Source of the DNA: Eumeta japonica
Taxonomy: Eukaryota > Arthropoda > Insecta > Lepidoptera > Psychidae
Direction: 5' to 3'
DNA: 64,000 bases
NCBI GenBank assembly: GCA_005406025.1
Contig: BGZK01001036.1
Coordinates: 62,001 to 126,000 of the forward strand
A model generated the notes under the pieces. It saw only the letters and a program-made list of their open reading frames with translations. It was not told the DNA's origin and did not search any database. Below, in pieces: positions 10,614-25,476 of the stretch. The translations under genes were made by a program, and so were the position numbers. Numbering within the stretch: the first letter of the stretch is position 1; each line of letters opens with the position of its first letter.

Positions 10614-11587
10614 TCAAGTGTTGCAGGTCCCTCGGCAACTGGGACAAAACCACTGTCCATCTGGAGGTGTGACTACCCCGACGCAAGTGAAATGGTACCA
10701 CTGGTACCTACAGGTCTGAGCGTCACAACCTATCATCGTCTCTCCTTCTATATTTTTTCCACAATAACACCATGGTGTTTCTCGTGGTGCATTGCTGGAA
10801 AAAAATATTTTTTATCGATCAAAGTAAACAATTACATTTCGATGCACTCAATATATCATTAGGCAAGTGGACAGTGAACAGTATGAAGACTTACTCTGGA
10901 TGACTTTCTCTATCAGCCATTTCTGTGTCAGACTCACAGTCGGACGATTCAGAATCACTGCTGTCGGATTTCTCTGAGGAAGAAGTTTCAGAGTCTGACG
11001 CGGCCGATTCCGAACTGCACTCACTCGAGGTATCGCTGCTGAATCGGTTCGGCTGCTGTGGCAGGACATTACATTTGTGGGCTCCTATTTGCCATTTCCT
11101 CAGAGGACAGTTGGGACATTGTTGGCTCTCCGTGCCGTGTCGCCAATATAAATGCCCCAACAGCGTCTCGTAGTCTTCGAACCAGGCGCAGCATTTGAAG
11201 CAAGCGTACAGGACTCGAGACTGTAGAACAAGGAGTAATTGAAACGATAATTAATAAGAACTTTTGTAACAGCTCGTTCAAAATCATATAAGACAATAAG
11301 TAATAAAAAAATGCCAATGTCAAACAACTCATTGAATGCCATACGTAAAATTATAGTAATAAATTGGAATTATTCTTTTCATTTATCCGACTATTGTAAA
11401 AATCTTTTCATATTTCAAGGAAGTTATCAGAGAGTTGTGGTGAAACACGTAGGTAACCGATATACAAACATAACAATGGATTTCCTAGACGTTGGCCGAC
11501 GTTGAATATTAACATAATAGTAATGAATGCACTTGAGCATTGAGGAAAATCTAAATCACATAAAATAAAATCAATCACCTTATGCAT
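10614..11587 (-). CDS. C2H2 zinc finger + acidic + PHD finger protein, copy 2
   Basis: Exons 11587-11579, 11220-10895 and 10794-10614. The predicted 171-residue protein is the same as copy 1, with all zinc ligands, both donors and both acceptors kept. The introns differ only in homopolymer lengths (longer A/T runs beside the exon 3 acceptor). The 5' UTR has one more 3-base repeat (gagaagaagaaa) than copy 1. Confidence 0.75.
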
Positions 11588-11645
11588 ACTGAGTGGCGTT
11601 CGAGAAGAGAGAGAAGAAGAAATATCGAGCAGTGCACAGCGACGC

Positions 11646-11712
11646 GGAACTGACCACGGTCACAATCAGGGTTGGAATGACGTGAATATGACAAGTCGAT
11701 GAGTGTTTTATA
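11646..11712 (-). promoter_or_regulatory. Core promoter of gene copy 2
   Basis: TATA at 11712-11706, predicted +1 at 11678, with the same Inr and DPE spacing as copy 1. Confidence 0.7.
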
Positions 11713-13463
11713 CAGTTAGTTTTCGCTAAGGGATTAATGTCCATTGTCTATTTGACAAACACGTCGTTAACAAAGACAGCTTAATGGGTTATCGGAACGC
11801 AGCGCGATCGACGAGCGCAGCTAACGGTCTTTATTATGATTTCGATGCTTTCGCCGGTGTGAATTGTCTTATTTTTACTTAGTTTGAAAAAAAATTGTGA
11901 ACTATAATATTTCAGGAGAATTTTAATAAAAAAATCTCTTCCACGAGGTTCACGTTTTCGAAGTTACCATATCCTTAATTCTCGAAGGTATTTTTATTGA
12001 CGAATCATCCTTATTTACCTAAGTTCTGTGTATTTAACGTGTGTATTGTATTTTTTTTTAATATTTTGTAGTTGTTCATAACTGTAACTATTTTTGCGCC
12101 CCTAAAATTCCGTTCATGCAATACATAATTATTCAAAAAGTGAAAAACATTTCATCGAAATAAATAATTCATTTGTTGTGTGAATAACTTACGGAAAAGA
12201 AGCTTTAGTTAGACACCGCTTGTCACATTCAGGACAATGCGTCGACAAAGGGCCTTAACAGCTCCGAGTCTTCAGCCGCAAGAGCTCGCAGAAAAGACCT
12301 TTTAAACATGACCTTTTCACAGGCACGGAGCTTGCACATTTCAGTACGAACACTGGTGTTTATTAAGCAATTCGAATTTCTCTCGTAAATTGGTGATTCG
12401 ACGACATCTTAACAGAGAATTTTTTTAAAAGAGATTTAAATATAAATACGCTTAGAGTATTTCCAATGTCGTTCAATGCCTCATCAGACAGGTCTCTCGT
12501 CTGTCAGCCGTGCAATACCCAGAGGAATGTTTAAAAACTCAAAATTTTCTGGACACCATTTTCGCTTGATAATTTTTATATCATCTCTCGACATTTGGTG
12601 TCGGTCGACGCCAATTAAAATATAATCGGAAGTTGATCGTTTATTAGGATTTTAACAAAACAGATATTTCAACCCTAAGGCGAAATTCAATGATAGATGT
12701 CGGGGTCAGAGGTCACACAGTGACTAACCTAACCTAAGCTGAACATCGCGTTTCTTGAATACAATTAAATATTGTCTATTATATTCGTTGTATACCTTTG
12801 AGTTTTGTTTTTTGTATTCGCTTTTGGAAAGTACGACGTCACACGCCGGTGCTATCTACGCTTTTCTGACATTTCCTGAGATTCTTCATTTTTTCATTAT
12901 GCATTTCTATGATTAGAATCTAATAGAAACCTTATCGTACAAATAATAAATAAAAAACTTACAAGGCGTAACTGAATTAACAGAAGTCACTTTGAAACAA
13001 GTTCCTGTAATAATAACGGCTATCATTTAAATCCTTATTAACGATAACAATGCGCGTCCGCGCCGCTTTGCAATAATCATTAAGAACTAACTGACTTTCG
13101 TTAGTGACGCTTTTCAAATTAGGTAATGAGCGTTATTCTTTATATGGAAATAGCACAGTGTTAAAGTACTCTTGTTGTACTTTAAGGCACACCTACCTTG
13201 GCGCCTACCGTAGTGAGTTCAGAGTCACCGCGCAGTGCTCCACGACTCTTAGTTCTATTACGTATGCCTAGTTCAAAACGCATACGCAAAATGGTTTCTT
13301 TCCGTGTTTAATTACACGATGTCTCCTTTATTTTCATATAATTAAAAAAAAAAATTCTATCAGTTATTTGAAATCCTATATTAAGGTTTCTTATACTTGA
13401 TGACAAAACGAATCCCTTACGGGATCACTCTCGTTCGAGTGTGTCTGTCTATTCATCTCTCAG

Positions 13464-13540
13464 AGGATGTGAGGATCGCTTTGTTTACGTCGAGGTGGTC
13501 GTACCTCCAGATGGACATTGGTTCTGTCGCAGTAGTCGAG
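13464..13540 (+). pseudogene. Truncated PHD finger relic, unit 2
   Basis: Same relic as at 6596-6672, unchanged in translation. Confidence 0.6.
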
Positions 13541-16500
13541 TTAATCTCGATACCTACTCGCTGTTACATAGCAGAAATCAGTATGACTCACTCAACCTTG
13601 TTTGCAAAACATATGAGGAATATTGAATATTTATTTATCGATGAGCAGGAGTGTTTTATTATTATTTTTTTTTCAATATAATGTCTAGCGTCTTTTTTGT
13701 AGCATAATAAAAGACGATACAAGGAATACGATGCACTTATTTACATTTGATCGTAGGTTAGGCTTATTTTATACTTAAGGCACATCACACATCGAACGAT
13801 ATGTTCCTCTATAGTTATTGTGTGTTTATTTATTTCCTTTTGGTCAACATATGCATATTTATAGACAAGTTTGCATCAAAATTTTGTTAGTATTCCTTTT
13901 TACCGACTGCGATGAAGCAAAAGGGTTGATTATATTAATGTTTATATGTATGGATGCTCCTCTCTAGCGTCGCTCCTCGTGAACCGATTTTGATAAATGA
14001 CGTCGTCGACGTAGCAAGGAAGAGTAATGATTCCGACACCCTATGTACGTATGTATGTATGTATGTATGAATGAATGGATGGATGGAGGTTCGGTGATCG
14101 CCCAGTAGTTAAGAGCGTCGCCTTGGACGCAGCAGGTATCGTGTTTGAACCTCACCATGGACGGATCAGATAGATGAACGAACTGATTAAACAGTTTGCA
14201 TTCACACTTCGTTTGTACTCTCCTTTGAATACGCGCAGCTAAGCTCGCTTATTTTGAGTGATTCATTGCTAATGTTGTACGACAATTAGCAATAAAATAG
14301 CAAATTCTTGGAAATACTTAAGTTCAGTTTGAAATATGTTATTTGGACTACACAAAACTATTTCAACGTGTCCAACTCATCCAATACATCATTAATATTT
14401 GATTTTAATTTTTTTATTTTAATGTAAAGTCATTCGGAGTAATATGCATGTTAATGTGAAACATTATACACGGAAACATTTAACAATATTGTTTTAGAAA
14501 CGGTGGGCGCGAATTGTGTCTACACTTAAAAAGACGCAAAAGCGTCATGTAGATTTACATATATAAATATATTTCGATACGAAATCGGGTTACTTTTTCA
14601 GCTTGTCCTCGATCCTGTTCTTTATTTCTCTCCGTTTTCTAATTAGTCGAGCGTGTCGTGGTCACAAGATCGAATGTAGATTTTTTTCGAACGTCCTTGT
14701 TCGTTAGTATCGTGACACATCTACAACATAGCGGGACTTTCCGTATGATGAAAGGAAAAGAAGTTTTGTGAAGTTTTTTTTTTTTTTTTTTGATATTTGT
14801 AGGACAGTTTAAGTAGTGTTGAGCATCGGGCTTGAGTTTGATATCGACATGAATAACAGGAATATTGAGAAGTGAAGTCGAATCGAACAATGAAATTTAA
14901 GTTTCAAATCTTACTTGCGACTTAAATACATTATCGTAAGAAACGTCATTCGGTTATTGCTGGTCAATCATTTATATTCGTTGATTTGAAAAGCAGTGTA
15001 TTCTTTGCCGTCGAATATATACAAAGAAAAAAAAAAAAAAACTATATTTATAATAAAGTTATGGTACTTTTGATCAAATCAATACAAATAATAAATGGCT
15101 GTTCTCAGCCAACAGAGTTTTGAGCATAGATGGCATAAACGACTGCAGGCATTGATTTTACATTTTTTAGGGTTCTGTTGAATTGATTTCAACCGATTAG
15201 AGATATTTTGTGAACATATTTTTAATTTTAAATTTGTTGGGTTTATTTCTATTATAGAATCGAAATGCACGAAGAGATAAATTTGTGTGAAATCGACGTG
15301 TTTGGTTCACTTTTAACATCAAACAAAGAAAAACACCGACACAATATAAATCGCATATTAATATATAATATAATATGTTGCGTCGATTTGCTTTCGTGTT
15401 GTTTGAGAACGTTTCGAACGTTTCGTACGCTATAGCCGTATATTTCGATTCCCTGTTGTCCCTGGCGTCCGCCAGCGGCGCCGGTCACGGAGGCATCAGT
15501 ACTGCCTCCGAACCGGAAGCAAACGAATTCCAATCCTCAGCATGGATAAATTGACCAGTCAGTTTCTAACTTGATCCGAAAGATAGCCTCGTGCCTCGGA
15601 GAACAGGTTATTCCGTCAGCCTCGGTCACTGTTACTGCGTTGTCGACTACGATCATAAGGAGTTTTACGGCCGTACCTGGTCAATCTGTATGATTCAACG
15701 ACGGGGTGAAAAAACCTGATAAGTTCTCAAAACTGCTTGTCAGAGCAGCCTGAAATTCGTTTTGTTCTTGCACTGCGACCTTCCAGAACAAAGTTCATTC
15801 TTATTTATGTTTAATCGGTCAATAGATACGGAACGGTGTGAATTTTTTTTTTTTGAGTGAATTGTTTGCAAAAGGCATTGTCTATCATTTCGGCCGGAGA
15901 GAGCTCACGGTAGCGGAGCGAACAAATTCCAAACTGGCGTTCATGTTTACGGTACACGGGTGTTCAGTCGCCCGGTGAGTTATTCTCGCTAACACCTTTT
16001 TTAGTAGCAGAGCGTTGTCGTCTTGCGCCGTTGCACTAAGTACTAAAGAAGATATTTGCACAATCGTGACAAATGAAATGCTGCAATAGAAACGATGTTA
16101 TAAGCGATTAATACATTAAACAATTTACACATATGAAGCAAACATATTGATTGAAAAGTTATTCATTCCGTGAGAGGTGGAAGTTGGAAATATTTCTTTG
16201 GGAGTGTCGTCAACATGTTTACAGATGAAAGTTTAAAGACCCTTTAAATTCCCTTTTGCTTGAAAAGTCCAGCAATCGGTCGTCAAAACGTAGAATTAAG
16301 TCCCTGAAAACAATGTAGAATAACATTTATTATCACGTGAAGAATTGCGTGACCTAATTTTAAGCGACATCAACTAAAATGAACACTTTTAAGTCTGAAT
16401 TAAAGAGAGTTAAGCCTCGGCTTGAGCTACGAGTCTTTGCATTATAACCTGGCTTCGGTAATTGTCGCAAGTTAACAGAGCGTATGCACAATTCTTGTAT

Positions 16501-17505
16501 AATATGGATCGTAGTCTGTTTGTCTGTCTGCGTAGGTAATCTCAGAAATTATTACAGGTCGTTTCGTATTAAAAAAATTAGCGGCCGTTCTTGTGTTTTC
16601 GATGTAAGGAGTATACCCATGCTGTACTAGGATGAACGGAACGGAACGGAAGCGGATTTTTGATCTAAATCATGACCAGTATTGAAATCGAGAGCGATTC
16701 CGGGATAAGTATCGAGTAAAACATGTACACAGAACAACGTGGAACAACTTACCGTCCGATTTGTGATGTATTTGAGGGTATGGCTTTGCCTTTCCTTGTC
16801 CTTTACTGAATGGATTTAATCATTTCATTTTTGCTTCAAGTGTCCTGCACTTGAATCGTCAAAGTTTGAAGTCGATGCCTGAAAACGAAATGAAAAATTA
16901 ACTATTTAATATTATGTGAATTACTAGATAGAATAACTTGCAAAAATCACTAAACGCTTTTACAAATTAATCCTATTAATAGGCGAAAAGGACTTCATAA
17001 GTGAACACTTATTTTGTTTGAAATATATTTTCAGCAACTACTACATTAACGGTAAAATCTAAAGGTTATCCTGAATTAATAATCAGTACTTACTAACCCT
17101 AATGAAATGTAAGTAAACGCTTAAGAAATCCGAGAGATACTTGAACGATCGTTTTATAAAGTCACGAATTTTGACGAAAATATTAAAAAATACAGTCGGG
17201 CAACTTTAGAGCGAGAACATACTGAACGACTGACTGACTGACTGACTGACTATTCAAATTAAGGCGGTTCCAAACTGGACAGTTATTTGAAATGAATCAT
17301 TAAACTAAAAAACAATGGTTAATCGAAACGAATAATTCATAAGAAAAAAAATAAAATAAAATGTGTATTATAAACGCGACCACGTCGGTCACGAGTAGTC
17401 CGTCCCTAAAGCGGGAAGTTTACGAAATATAATTATCAATAAGGACTGATTTCCTTACCGGCAAATAAGTAGGAAATAATTCCAGCTGTTTTCCACTAAG
17501 CGATG

Positions 17506-18481
17506 TCAAGTGTTGCAGGTCCCTCGGCAACTGGGACAAAACCACTGTCCATCTGGAGGTGTGACTACCCCGACGCAAGTGAAATGGTACCACTGGTACC
17601 TACAGGTCTGAGCGTCACAACCTATCATCGTCTCTCCTTCTATATTTTTTCCACAATAACACCATGGTGTTTCTCGTGGTGCATTGCTGGAAAAAAATAT
17701 TTTTTATCGATCAAAGTAAACAATTACATTTCGATGCACTCAATATATCATTAGGCAAGTGGACAGTGAACAGTATGAAGACTTACTCTGGATGACTTTC
17801 TCTATCAGCCATTTCTGTGTCAGACTCACAGTCGGACGATTCAGAATCACTGCTGTCGGATTTCTCTGAGGAAGAAGTTTCAGAGTCTGACGCGGCCGAT
17901 TCCGAACTGCACTCACTCGAGGTATCGCTGCTGAATCGGTTCGGCTGCTGTGGCAGGACATTACATTTGTGGGCTCCTATTTGCCATTTCCTCAGAGGAC
18001 AGTTGGGACATTGTTGGCTCTCCGTGCCGTGTCGCCAATATAAATGCCCCAACAGCGTCTCGTAGTCTTCGAACCAGGCGCAGCATTTGAAGCAAGCGTA
18101 CAGGACTCGAGACTGTAGAACAAGGAGTAATTGAAACGATAATTAATAAGAACTTTTGTAACAGCTCGTTCAAAATCATATAAGACAATAAGTAATAAAA
18201 AAAAATGCCAATGTCAAACAACTCATTGAATGCCATACGTAAAATTATAGTAATAAATTGGAATTATTCTTTTCATTTATCCGACTATTGTAAAAATCTT
18301 TTCATATTTCAAGGAAGTTATCAGAGAGTTGTGGTGAAACACGTAGGTAACCGATATACAAACATAACAATGGATTTCCTAGACGTTGGCCGACGTTGAA
18401 TATTAACATAATAGTAATGAATGCACTTGAGCATTGAGGAAAATCTAATTCACATAAAATAAAATCAATCACCTTATGCAT
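17506..18481 (-). CDS. C2H2 zinc finger + acidic + PHD finger protein, copy 3
   Basis: Exons 18481-18473, 18112-17787 and 17686-17506. Coding sequence, splice signals and stop are as in copy 1. Intron 1 has a longer A run near 18,199 and a private a-to-t change (aaatctaatt) near 18,450. Confidence 0.75.
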
Positions 18482-18539
18482 ACTGAGTGGCGTTCGAGAA
18501 GAGAGAGAAGAAGAAATATCGAGCAGTGCACAGCGACGC

Positions 18540-18606
18540 GGAACTGACCACGGTCACAATCAGGGTTGGAATGACGTGAATATGACAAGTCGATGAGTGT
18601 TTTATA
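18540..18606 (-). promoter_or_regulatory. Core promoter of gene copy 3
   Basis: TATA at 18606-18600, predicted +1 at 18572; Inr and DPE unchanged. Confidence 0.7.
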
Positions 18607-20360
18607 CAGTTAGTTTTCGCTAAGGGATTAATGTCCATTGTCTATTTGACAAACACGTCGTTAACAAAAGACAGCTTAATGGGTTATCGGAACGCAGCGC
18701 GATCGACGAGCGCAGCTAACGGTCTTTATTATGATTTCGATGCTTTCGCCGGTGTGAATTGTCTTATTTTTACTTAGTTTGAAAAAAATTGTGAACTATA
18801 ATATTTCAGGAGAATTTTAATAAAAAAAATCTCTTCCACGAGGTTCACGTTTTCGAAGTTACCATATCCTTAATTCTCGAAGGTATTTTTATTGACGAAT
18901 CATCCTTATTTACCTAAGTTCTGTGTATTTAACGTGTGTATTGTATTTTTTTTTAATATTTTGTAGTTGTTCATAACTGTAACTATTTTGCGCCCTAAAA
19001 TTCCGTTCATGCAATACATAATTATTCAAAAAGTGAAAAACATTTCATCGAAATAAATAATTCATTTGTTGTGTGAATAACTTACGGAAAAGAAGCTTTA
19101 GTTAGACACCGCTTGTCACATTCAGGACAATGCGTCGACAAAGGGCCTTAACAGCTCCGAGTCTTCAGCCGCAAGAGCTCGCAGAAAAGACCTTTTAAAC
19201 ATGACCTTTTCACAGGCACGGAGCTTGCACATTTCAGTACGAACACTGGTGTTTATTAAGCAATTCGAATTTCTCTCGTAAATTGGTGATTCGACGACAT
19301 CTTAACAGAGAATTTTTAAAAGAGATTTAAATATAAATACGCTTAGAGTATTTCCAATGTCGTTCAATGCCTCATCAGACAGGTCTCTCGTCTGTCAGCC
19401 GTGCAATACCCAGAGGAATGTTTAAAAAACTCAAAATTTTCTGGACACCATTTTCGCTTGATAATTTTTATATCATCTCTCGACATTTGGTGTCGGTCGA
19501 CGCCAATTAAAATATAATCGGAAGTTGATCGTTTATTAGGATTTTAACAAAACAGATATTTCAACCCTAAGGCGAAATTCAATGATAGATGTCGGGGTCA
19601 GAGGTCACACAGTGACTAACCTAACCTAAGCTGAACATCGCGTTTCTTGAATACAATTAAATATTGTCTATTATATTCGTTGTATACCTTTGAGTTTTGT
19701 TTTTTGTATTCGCTTTTGGAAAGTACGACGTCACACGCCGGTGCTATCTACGCTTTTCTGACATTTCCTGAGATTCTTCATTTTTTCATTATGCATTTCT
19801 ATGATTAGAATCTAATAGAAACCTTATCGTACAAATAATAAATAAAAAAACTTACAAGGCGTAACTGAATTAACAGAAGTCACTTTGAAACAAGTTCCTG
19901 TAATAATAACGGCTATCATTTAAATCCTTATTAACGATAACAATGCGCGTCCGCGCCGCTTTGCAATAATCATTAAGAACTAACTGACTTTCGTTAGTGA
20001 CGCTTTTTCAAATTAGGTAATGAGCGTTATTCTTTATATGGAAATAGCACAGTGTTAAAGTACTCTTGTTGTACTTTAAGGCACACCTACCTTGGCGCCT
20101 ACCGTAGTGAGTTCAGAGTCACCGCGCAGTGCTCCACGACTCTTAGTTCTATTACGTATGCCTAGTTCAAAACGCATACGCAAAATGGTTTCTTTCCGTG
20201 TTTAATTACACGATGTCTCCTTTATTTTCATATAATTAAAAAAAAAAAAAATTCTATCAGTTATTTGAAATCCTATATTAAGGTTTCTTATACTTGATGA
20301 CAAAACGAATCCCTTACGGGATCACTCTCGTTCGAGTGTGTCTGTCTATTCATCTCTCAG

Positions 20361-20437
20361 AGGATGTGAGGATCGCTTTGTTTACGTCGAGGTGGTCGTA
20401 CCTCCAGATGGACATTGGTTCTGTCGCAGTAGTCGAG
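20361..20437 (+). pseudogene. Truncated PHD finger relic, unit 3
   Basis: Same relic as at 6596-6672, unchanged in translation. Confidence 0.6.
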
Positions 20438-23400
20438 TTAATCTCGATACCTACTCGCTGTTACATAGCAGAAATCAGTATGACTCACTCAACCTTGTTT
20501 GCAAAACATATGAGGAATATTGAATATTTATTTATCGATGAGCAGGAGTGTTTTATTATTATTTTTTCAATATAATGTCTAGCGTCTTTTTTGTAGCATA
20601 ATAAAAGACGATACAAGGAATACGATGCACTTATTTACATTTGATCGTAGGTTAGGCTTATTTTATACTTAAGGCACATCACACATCGAACGATATGTTC
20701 CTCTATAGTTATTGTGTGTTTATTTATTTCCTTTTGGTCAACATATGCATATTTATAGACAAGTTTGCATCAAAATTTTGTTAGTATTCCTTTTACCGAC
20801 TGCGATGAAGCAAAGGGTTGATTATATTAATGTTTATATGTATGGATGCTCCTCTCTAGCGTCGCTCCTCGTGAACCGATTTTGATAAATGACGTCGTCG
20901 ACGTAGCAAGGAAGAGTAATGATTCCGACACCCTATGTACGTATGTATGTATGTATGTATGAATGAATGGATGGATGGAGGTTCGGTGATCGCCCAGTAG
21001 TTAAGAGCGTCGCCTTGGACGCAGCAGGTATCGTGTTTGAACCTCACCATGGACGGATCAGATAGATGAACGAACTGATTAAACAGTTTGCATTCACACT
21101 TCGTTTGTACTCTCCTTTGAATACGCGCAGCTAAGCTCGCTTATTTTGAGTGATTCATTGCTAATGTTGTACGACAATTAGCAATAAAATAGCAAATTCT
21201 TGGAAATACTTAAGTTCAGTTTGAAATATGTTATTTGGACTACACAAAACTATTTCAACGTGTCCAACTCATCCAATACATCATTAATATTTGATTTTAA
21301 TTTTTATTTTAATGTAAAGTCATTCGAGTAATATGCATGTTAATGTGAAACATTATACACGGAAACATTTAACAATATTGTTTTAGAAACGGTGGGCGCG
21401 AATTGTGTCTACACTTAAAAGACGCAAAAGCGTCATGTAGATTTACATATATAAATATATTTCGATACGAAATCGGGTTACTTTTTCAGCTTGTCCTCGA
21501 TCCTGTTCTTTATTTCTCTCCGTTTTCTAATTAGTCGAGCGTGTCGTGGTCACAAGATCGAATGTAGATTTTTTTCGAACGTCCTTGTTCGTTAGTATCG
21601 TGACACATCTACAACATAGCGGGACTTTCCGTATGATGAAAGGAAAAGAAGTTTTGTGAAGTTTTTTTTTGATATTTGTAGGACAGTTTAAGTAGTGTTG
21701 AGCATCGGGCTTGAGTTTGATATCGACATGAATAACAGGAATATTGAGAAGTGAAGTCGAATCGAACAATGAAATTTAAGTTTCAAATCTTACTTGCGAC
21801 TTAAATACATTATCGTAAGAAACGTCATTCGGTTATTGCTGGTCAATCATTTATATTCGTTGATTTGAAAAGCAGTGTATTCTTTGCCGTCGAATATATA
21901 CAAAGAAAAAAAAAAAACTATATTTATAATAAAGTTATGGTACTTTTGATCAAATCAATACAAATAATAAATGGCTGTTCTCAGCCAACAGAGTTTTGAG
22001 CATAGATGGCATAAACGACTGCAGGCATTGATTTTACATTTTTTAGGGTTCTGTTGAATTGATTTCAACCGATTAGAGATATTTTGTGAACATATTTTTA
22101 ATTTTAAATTTGTTGGGTTTATTTCTATTATAGAATCGAAATGCACGAAGAGATAAATTTGTGTGAAATCGACGTGTTTGGTTCACTTTTAACATCAAAC
22201 AAAGAAAACACCGACACAATATAAATCGCATATTAATATATAATATAATATGTTGCGTCGATTTGCTTTCGTGTTGTTTGAGAACGTTTCGAACGTTTCG
22301 TACGCTATAGCCGTATATTTCGATTCCCTGTTGTCCCTGGCGTCCGCCAGCGGCGCCGGTCACGGAGGCATCAGTACTGCCTCCGAACCGGAAGCAAACG
22401 AATTCCAATCCTCAGCATGGATAAATTGACCAGTCAGTTTCTAACTTGATCCGAAAGATAGCCTCGTGCCTCGGAGAACAGGTTATTCCGTCAGCCTCGG
22501 TCACTGTTACTGCGTTGTCGACTACGATCATAAGGAGTTTTACGGCCGTACCTGGTCAATCTGTATGATTCAACGACGGGGTGAAAAAACCTGATAAGTT
22601 CTCAAAACTGCTTGTCAGAGCAGCCTGAAATTCGTTTTGTTCTTGCACTGCGACCTTCCAGAACAAAGTTCATTCTTATTTATGTTTAATCGGTCAATAG
22701 ATACGGAACGGTGTGAATTTTTTTTTTTTTTGAGTGAATTGTTTGCAAAAGGCATTGTCTATCATTTCGGCCGGAGAGCTCACGGTAGCGGAGCGAACAA
22801 ATTCCAAACTGGCGTTCATGTTTACGGTACACGGGTGTTCAGTCGCCCGGTGAGTTATTCTCGCTAACACCTTTTTTAGTAGCAGAGCGTTGTCGTCTTG
22901 CGCCGTTGCACTAAGTACTAAAGAAGATATTTGCACAATCGTGACAAATGAAATGCTGCAATAGAAACGATGTTATAAGCGATTAATACATTAAACAATT
23001 TACACATATGAAGCAAACATATTGATTGAAAAGTTATTCATTCCGTGAGAGGTGGAAGTTGGAAATATTTCTTTGGGAGTGTCGTCAACATGTTTACAGA
23101 TGAAAGTTTAAAGACCCTTTAAATTCCCTTTTGCTTGAAAAGTCCAGCAATCGGTCGTCAAAACGTAGAATTAAGTCCCTGAAAACAATGTAGAATAACA
23201 TTTATTATCACGTGAAGAATTGCGTGACCTAATTTTAAGCGACATCAACTAAAATGAACACTTTTAAGTCTGAATTAAAGAGAGTTAAGCCTCGGCTTGA
23301 GCTACGAGTCTTTGCATTATAACCTGGCTTCGGTAATTGTCGCAAGTTAACAGAGCGTATGCACAATTCTTGTATAATATGGATCGTAGTCTGTTTGTCT

Positions 23401-24380
23401 GTCTGCGTAGGTAATCTCAGAAATTATTACAGGTCGTTTCGTATTAAAAAAATTAGCGGCCGTTCTTGTGTTTTCGATGTAAGGAGTATACCCATGCTGT
23501 ACTAGGATGAACGGAACGGAACGGAAGCGGATTTTTGATCTAAATCATGACCAGTATTGAAATCGAGAGCGATTCCGGGATAAGTATCGAGTAAAACATG
23601 TACACAGAACAACGTGGAACAACTTACCGTCCGATTTGTGATGTATTTGAGGGTATGGCTTTGCCTTTCCTTGTCCTTTACTGAATGGATTTAATCATTT
23701 CATTTTTGCTTCAAGTGTCCTGCACTTGAATCGTCAAAGTTTGAAGTCGATGCCTGAAAACGAAATGAAAAATTAACTATTTAATATTATGTGAATTACT
23801 AGATAGAATAACTTGCAAAAATCACTAAACGCTTTTACAAATTAATCCTATTAATAGGCGAAAAGGACTTCATAAGTGAACACTTATTTTGTTTGAAATA
23901 TATTTTCAGCAACTACTACATTAACGGTAAAATCTAAAGGTTATCCTGAATTAATAATCAGTACTTACTAACCCTAATGAAATGTAAGTAAACGCTTAAG
24001 AAATCCGAGAGATACTTGAACGATCGTTTTATAAAGTCACGAATTTTGACGAAAATATTAAAAAATACAGTCGGGCAACTTTAGAGCGAGAACATACTGA
24101 ACGACTGACTGACTGACTGACTGACTATTCAAATTAAGGCGGTTCCAAACTGGACAGTTATTTGAAATGAATCATTAAACTAAAAAACAATGGTTAATCG
24201 AAACGAATAATTCATAAGAAAAAAAATAAAATAAAATGTGTATTATAAACGCGACCACGTCGGTCACGAGTAGTCCGTCCCTAAAGCGGGAAGTTTACGA
24301 AATATAATTATCAATAAGGACTGATTTCCTTACCGGCAAATAAGTAGGAAATAATTCCAGCTGTTTTCCACTAAGCGATG

Positions 24381-25351
24381 TCAAGTGTTGCAGGTCCCTC
24401 GGCAACTGGGACAAAACCACTGTCCATCTGGAGGTGTGACTACCCCGACGCAAGTGAAATGGTACCACTGGTACCTACAGGTCTGAGCGTCACAACCTAT
24501 CATCGTCTCTCCTTCTATATTTTTTCCACAATAACACCATGGTGTTTCTCGTGGTGCATTGCTGGAAAAATATTTTTATCGATCAAAGTAAACAATTACA
24601 TTTCGATGCACTCAATATATCATTAGGCAAGTGGACAGTGAACAGTATGAAGACTTACTCTGGATGACTTTCTCTATCAGCCATTTCTGTGTCAGACTCA
24701 CAGTCGGACGATTCAGAATCACTGCTGTCGGATTTCTCTGAGGAAGAAGTTTCAGAGTCTGACGCGGCCGATTCCGAACTGCACTCACTCGAGGTATCGC
24801 TGCTGAATCGGTTCGGCTGCTGTGGCAGGACATTACATTTGTGGGCTCCTATTTGCCATTTCCTCAGAGGACAGTTGGGACATTGTTGGCTCTCCGTGCC
24901 GTGTCGCCAATATAAATGCCCCAACAGCGTCTCGTAGTCTTCGAACCAGGCGCAGCATTTGAAGCAAGCGTACAGGACTCGAGACTGTAGAACAAGGAGT
25001 AATTGAAACGATAATTAATAAGAACTTTTGTAACAGCTCGTTCAAAATCATATAAGACAATAAGTAATAAAAAAATGCCAATGTCAAACAACTCATTGAA
25101 TGCCATACGTAAAATTATAGTAATAAATTGGAATTATTCTTTTCATTTATCCGACTATTGTAAAAATCTTTTCATATTTCAAGGAAGTTATCAGAGAGTT
25201 GTGGTGAAACACGTAGGTAACCGATATACAAACATAACAATGGATTTCCTAGACGTTGGCCGACGTTGAATATTAACATAATAGTAATGAATGCACTTGA
25301 GCATTGAGGAAAATCTAAATCACATAAAATAAAATCAATCACCTTATGCAT
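24381..25351 (-). CDS. C2H2 zinc finger + acidic + PHD finger protein, copy 4
   Basis: Exons 25351-25343, 24984-24659 and 24561-24381. Intact. Intron 2 has the short-homopolymer form also seen in copies 1 and 7. Confidence 0.75.
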
Positions 25352-25409
25352 ACTGAGTGGCGTTCGAGAAGAGAGAGAAGAAGAAATATCGAGCAGTGCA
25401 CAGCGACGC

Positions 25410-25476
25410 GGAACTGACCACGGTCACAATCAGGGTTGGAATGACGTGAATATGACAAGTCGATGGGTGTTTTATA
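25410..25476 (-). promoter_or_regulatory. Core promoter of gene copy 4
   Basis: TATA at 25476-25470, predicted +1 at 25442. It carries the single-base change next to the TATA box (cgatgggtg on the plus strand) shared by copies 4-8. Confidence 0.7.

Larger units (their letters stand above)
8785..15678. repeat. Tandem repeat unit 2 (6894 bp)
   Basis: Same order of parts as unit 1 and near-identical to it. Differences are mostly homopolymer lengths, for example a much longer poly-T near 14,775. It carries tgtcgtc at about 9124, where unit 1 reads tgtagtc. It is the longest unit, largely because of extra bases in homopolymers. Confidence 0.95.
15679..22553. repeat. Tandem repeat unit 3 (6875 bp)
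   Basis: Near-identical to units 1 and 2. Like them it carries cgatgagtg beside the TATA box of the gene (units 4-8 have cgatgggtg). Its zinc-finger/PHD gene at 17506-18481 is intact. Confidence 0.95.
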